Positions 63,755-64,000 of a stretch of DNA of 64,000 nt are shown piece by piece (position 1 is the first letter of the stretch; each line of letters opens with the position of its first letter). Below the pieces are notes generated by a model. It saw only the letters and a list, made by a program, of their open reading frames with translations, made no database searches and had not been told where the DNA came from. The translations under genes were made by a program, and so were the position numbers. This DNA is from Pleomorphomonas oryzae DSM 16300 (GTDB lineage: Bacteria > Pseudomonadota > Alphaproteobacteria > Rhizobiales > Pleomorphomonadaceae): positions 124,001 to 188,000 of the forward strand of contig NZ_AUHB01000003.1 of NCBI RefSeq assembly GCF_000422965.1, written 5' to 3'.

Positions 63755-64000
63755 CACTGATGGTCGTTACGGCGGTGATGGTCGTGCTTGCTGGTCAGGC
63801 GCTTGACGGCGGTTGCCGCCGTATGCACCGCCACGCCGGCAACAACGACACCCGCGGCGGTCAAGCCGATCTTGTCGGCCGTCGCCTCGATCCCGAACTG
63901 ACGGATGGTCGTCAGCCGGTCGTAGAACGACCCCTTGTCCCAGAAGCCTTCTTCCGAACAACCAATACAGCCATGGCCTGATTGGATGGGGAAGGAGACG
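63755..64000 (-). CDS. hupS: Uptake [NiFe]-hydrogenase small subunit HupS, C-terminal part
   Basis: Partial: the last 81 codons plus stop, running off the right edge. [20 protein letters not shown] holds ligands for one of the Fe-S clusters. [20 protein letters not shown] is the C-terminal membrane anchor, and a histidine-rich end ([11 protein letters not shown]) follows, as in HupS proteins that dock on HupC. The Tat leader and the cysteines around the proximal cluster, which would tell oxygen-tolerant from standard enzymes, lie outside the window. Confidence 0.95.

Noticed and set aside
62155-63981. 608-codon plus-strand open frame opposite hupL and hupS
   Set aside because: Antisense shadow in GC-rich DNA. 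The minus strand encodes HupL/HupS with every expected motif, while this frame has no family character.
1-64000. CRISPR array, complete insertion sequence or intact prophage
   Set aside because: No regularly spaced repeats, no transposase gene and no phage structural genes were seen. The only mobile trace is the integrase fragment near 20.2 kb.

Overview
The window is high-GC DNA from an alphaproteobacterium, most probably of the order Hyphomicrobiales (Rhizobiales). The main argument is gene order: nagZ-scpA-scpB-tatABC-serS-surE-pcm-nlpD, then a DUF815 ATPase and yajC-secD-secF, plus sdhE beside mfd. The genus cannot be fixed by eye; a hydrogen-oxidising, possibly nitrogen-fixing relative of Pleomorphomonas is only a guess. 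Most of the window is ordinary chromosome.

Layout. 0.2-2.8 kb: a sugar ABC binding protein and a divergent LacI-type regulator with an operator-like palindrome between them. 3-5.9 kb: sulfate activation (cysD, fused cysNC) behind a strongly structured leader. 5.9-14.3 kb: an MFS pump, sdhE, mfd, and two paralogous membrane GGDEF proteins flanking mfd. 14.3-16.1 kb: a three-gene operon of a NnrS-like membrane protein, a MIP18/DUF59 protein and a DUF2249 protein. 16.2-19.0 kb: fucO and an MFS transporter. 19.1-21.4 kb: an accessory patch at the 3' side of a tRNA-Lys, with a truncated integrase, an AT-rich membrane protein, a small secreted protein and a 50-residue four-cysteine ORF. 21.7-43.8 kb: core genes for Fe-S insertion, dNTP hydrolysis, arginyl- and seryl-tRNA charging, cell-wall recycling, chromosome condensation, Tat export and Sec export.

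43.8-64 kb, all on the minus strand, is the distinctive part. The upstream operon (right side) is a complete uptake [NiFe]-hydrogenase locus, hupS(partial)-L-C-D-F-G-H-I-J-K-hypA-B-F-C-D-E. HupL keeps all four nickel-binding cysteines and a cleavable C-terminal tail. HupSL would oxidise H2, HupC would pass electrons to quinone, and the Hyp/Hup accessory proteins would build and insert the NiFe(CN)2CO centre. After a 367-bp gap comes a second operon of six genes resembling the membrane and hydrogenase modules of hydrogenase-4/complex I. Its large subunit has lost the NiFe ligands: the first CxxC is S-G-D-S and the second motif is rewritten. This is therefore not a hydrogenase but a member of the energy-converting hydrogenase-related (Ehr) group, whose substrate is unknown. 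It is the best candidate here for an incompletely described system.

Functional links (inference): the Tat translocase encoded at 32-33 kb is the route such HupSL enzymes normally use, and the MIP18, ErpA and rubredoxin-like proteins fit an organism rich in Fe-S and metal-cofactor enzymes. I saw no CRISPR array, intact prophage or complete insertion sequence.
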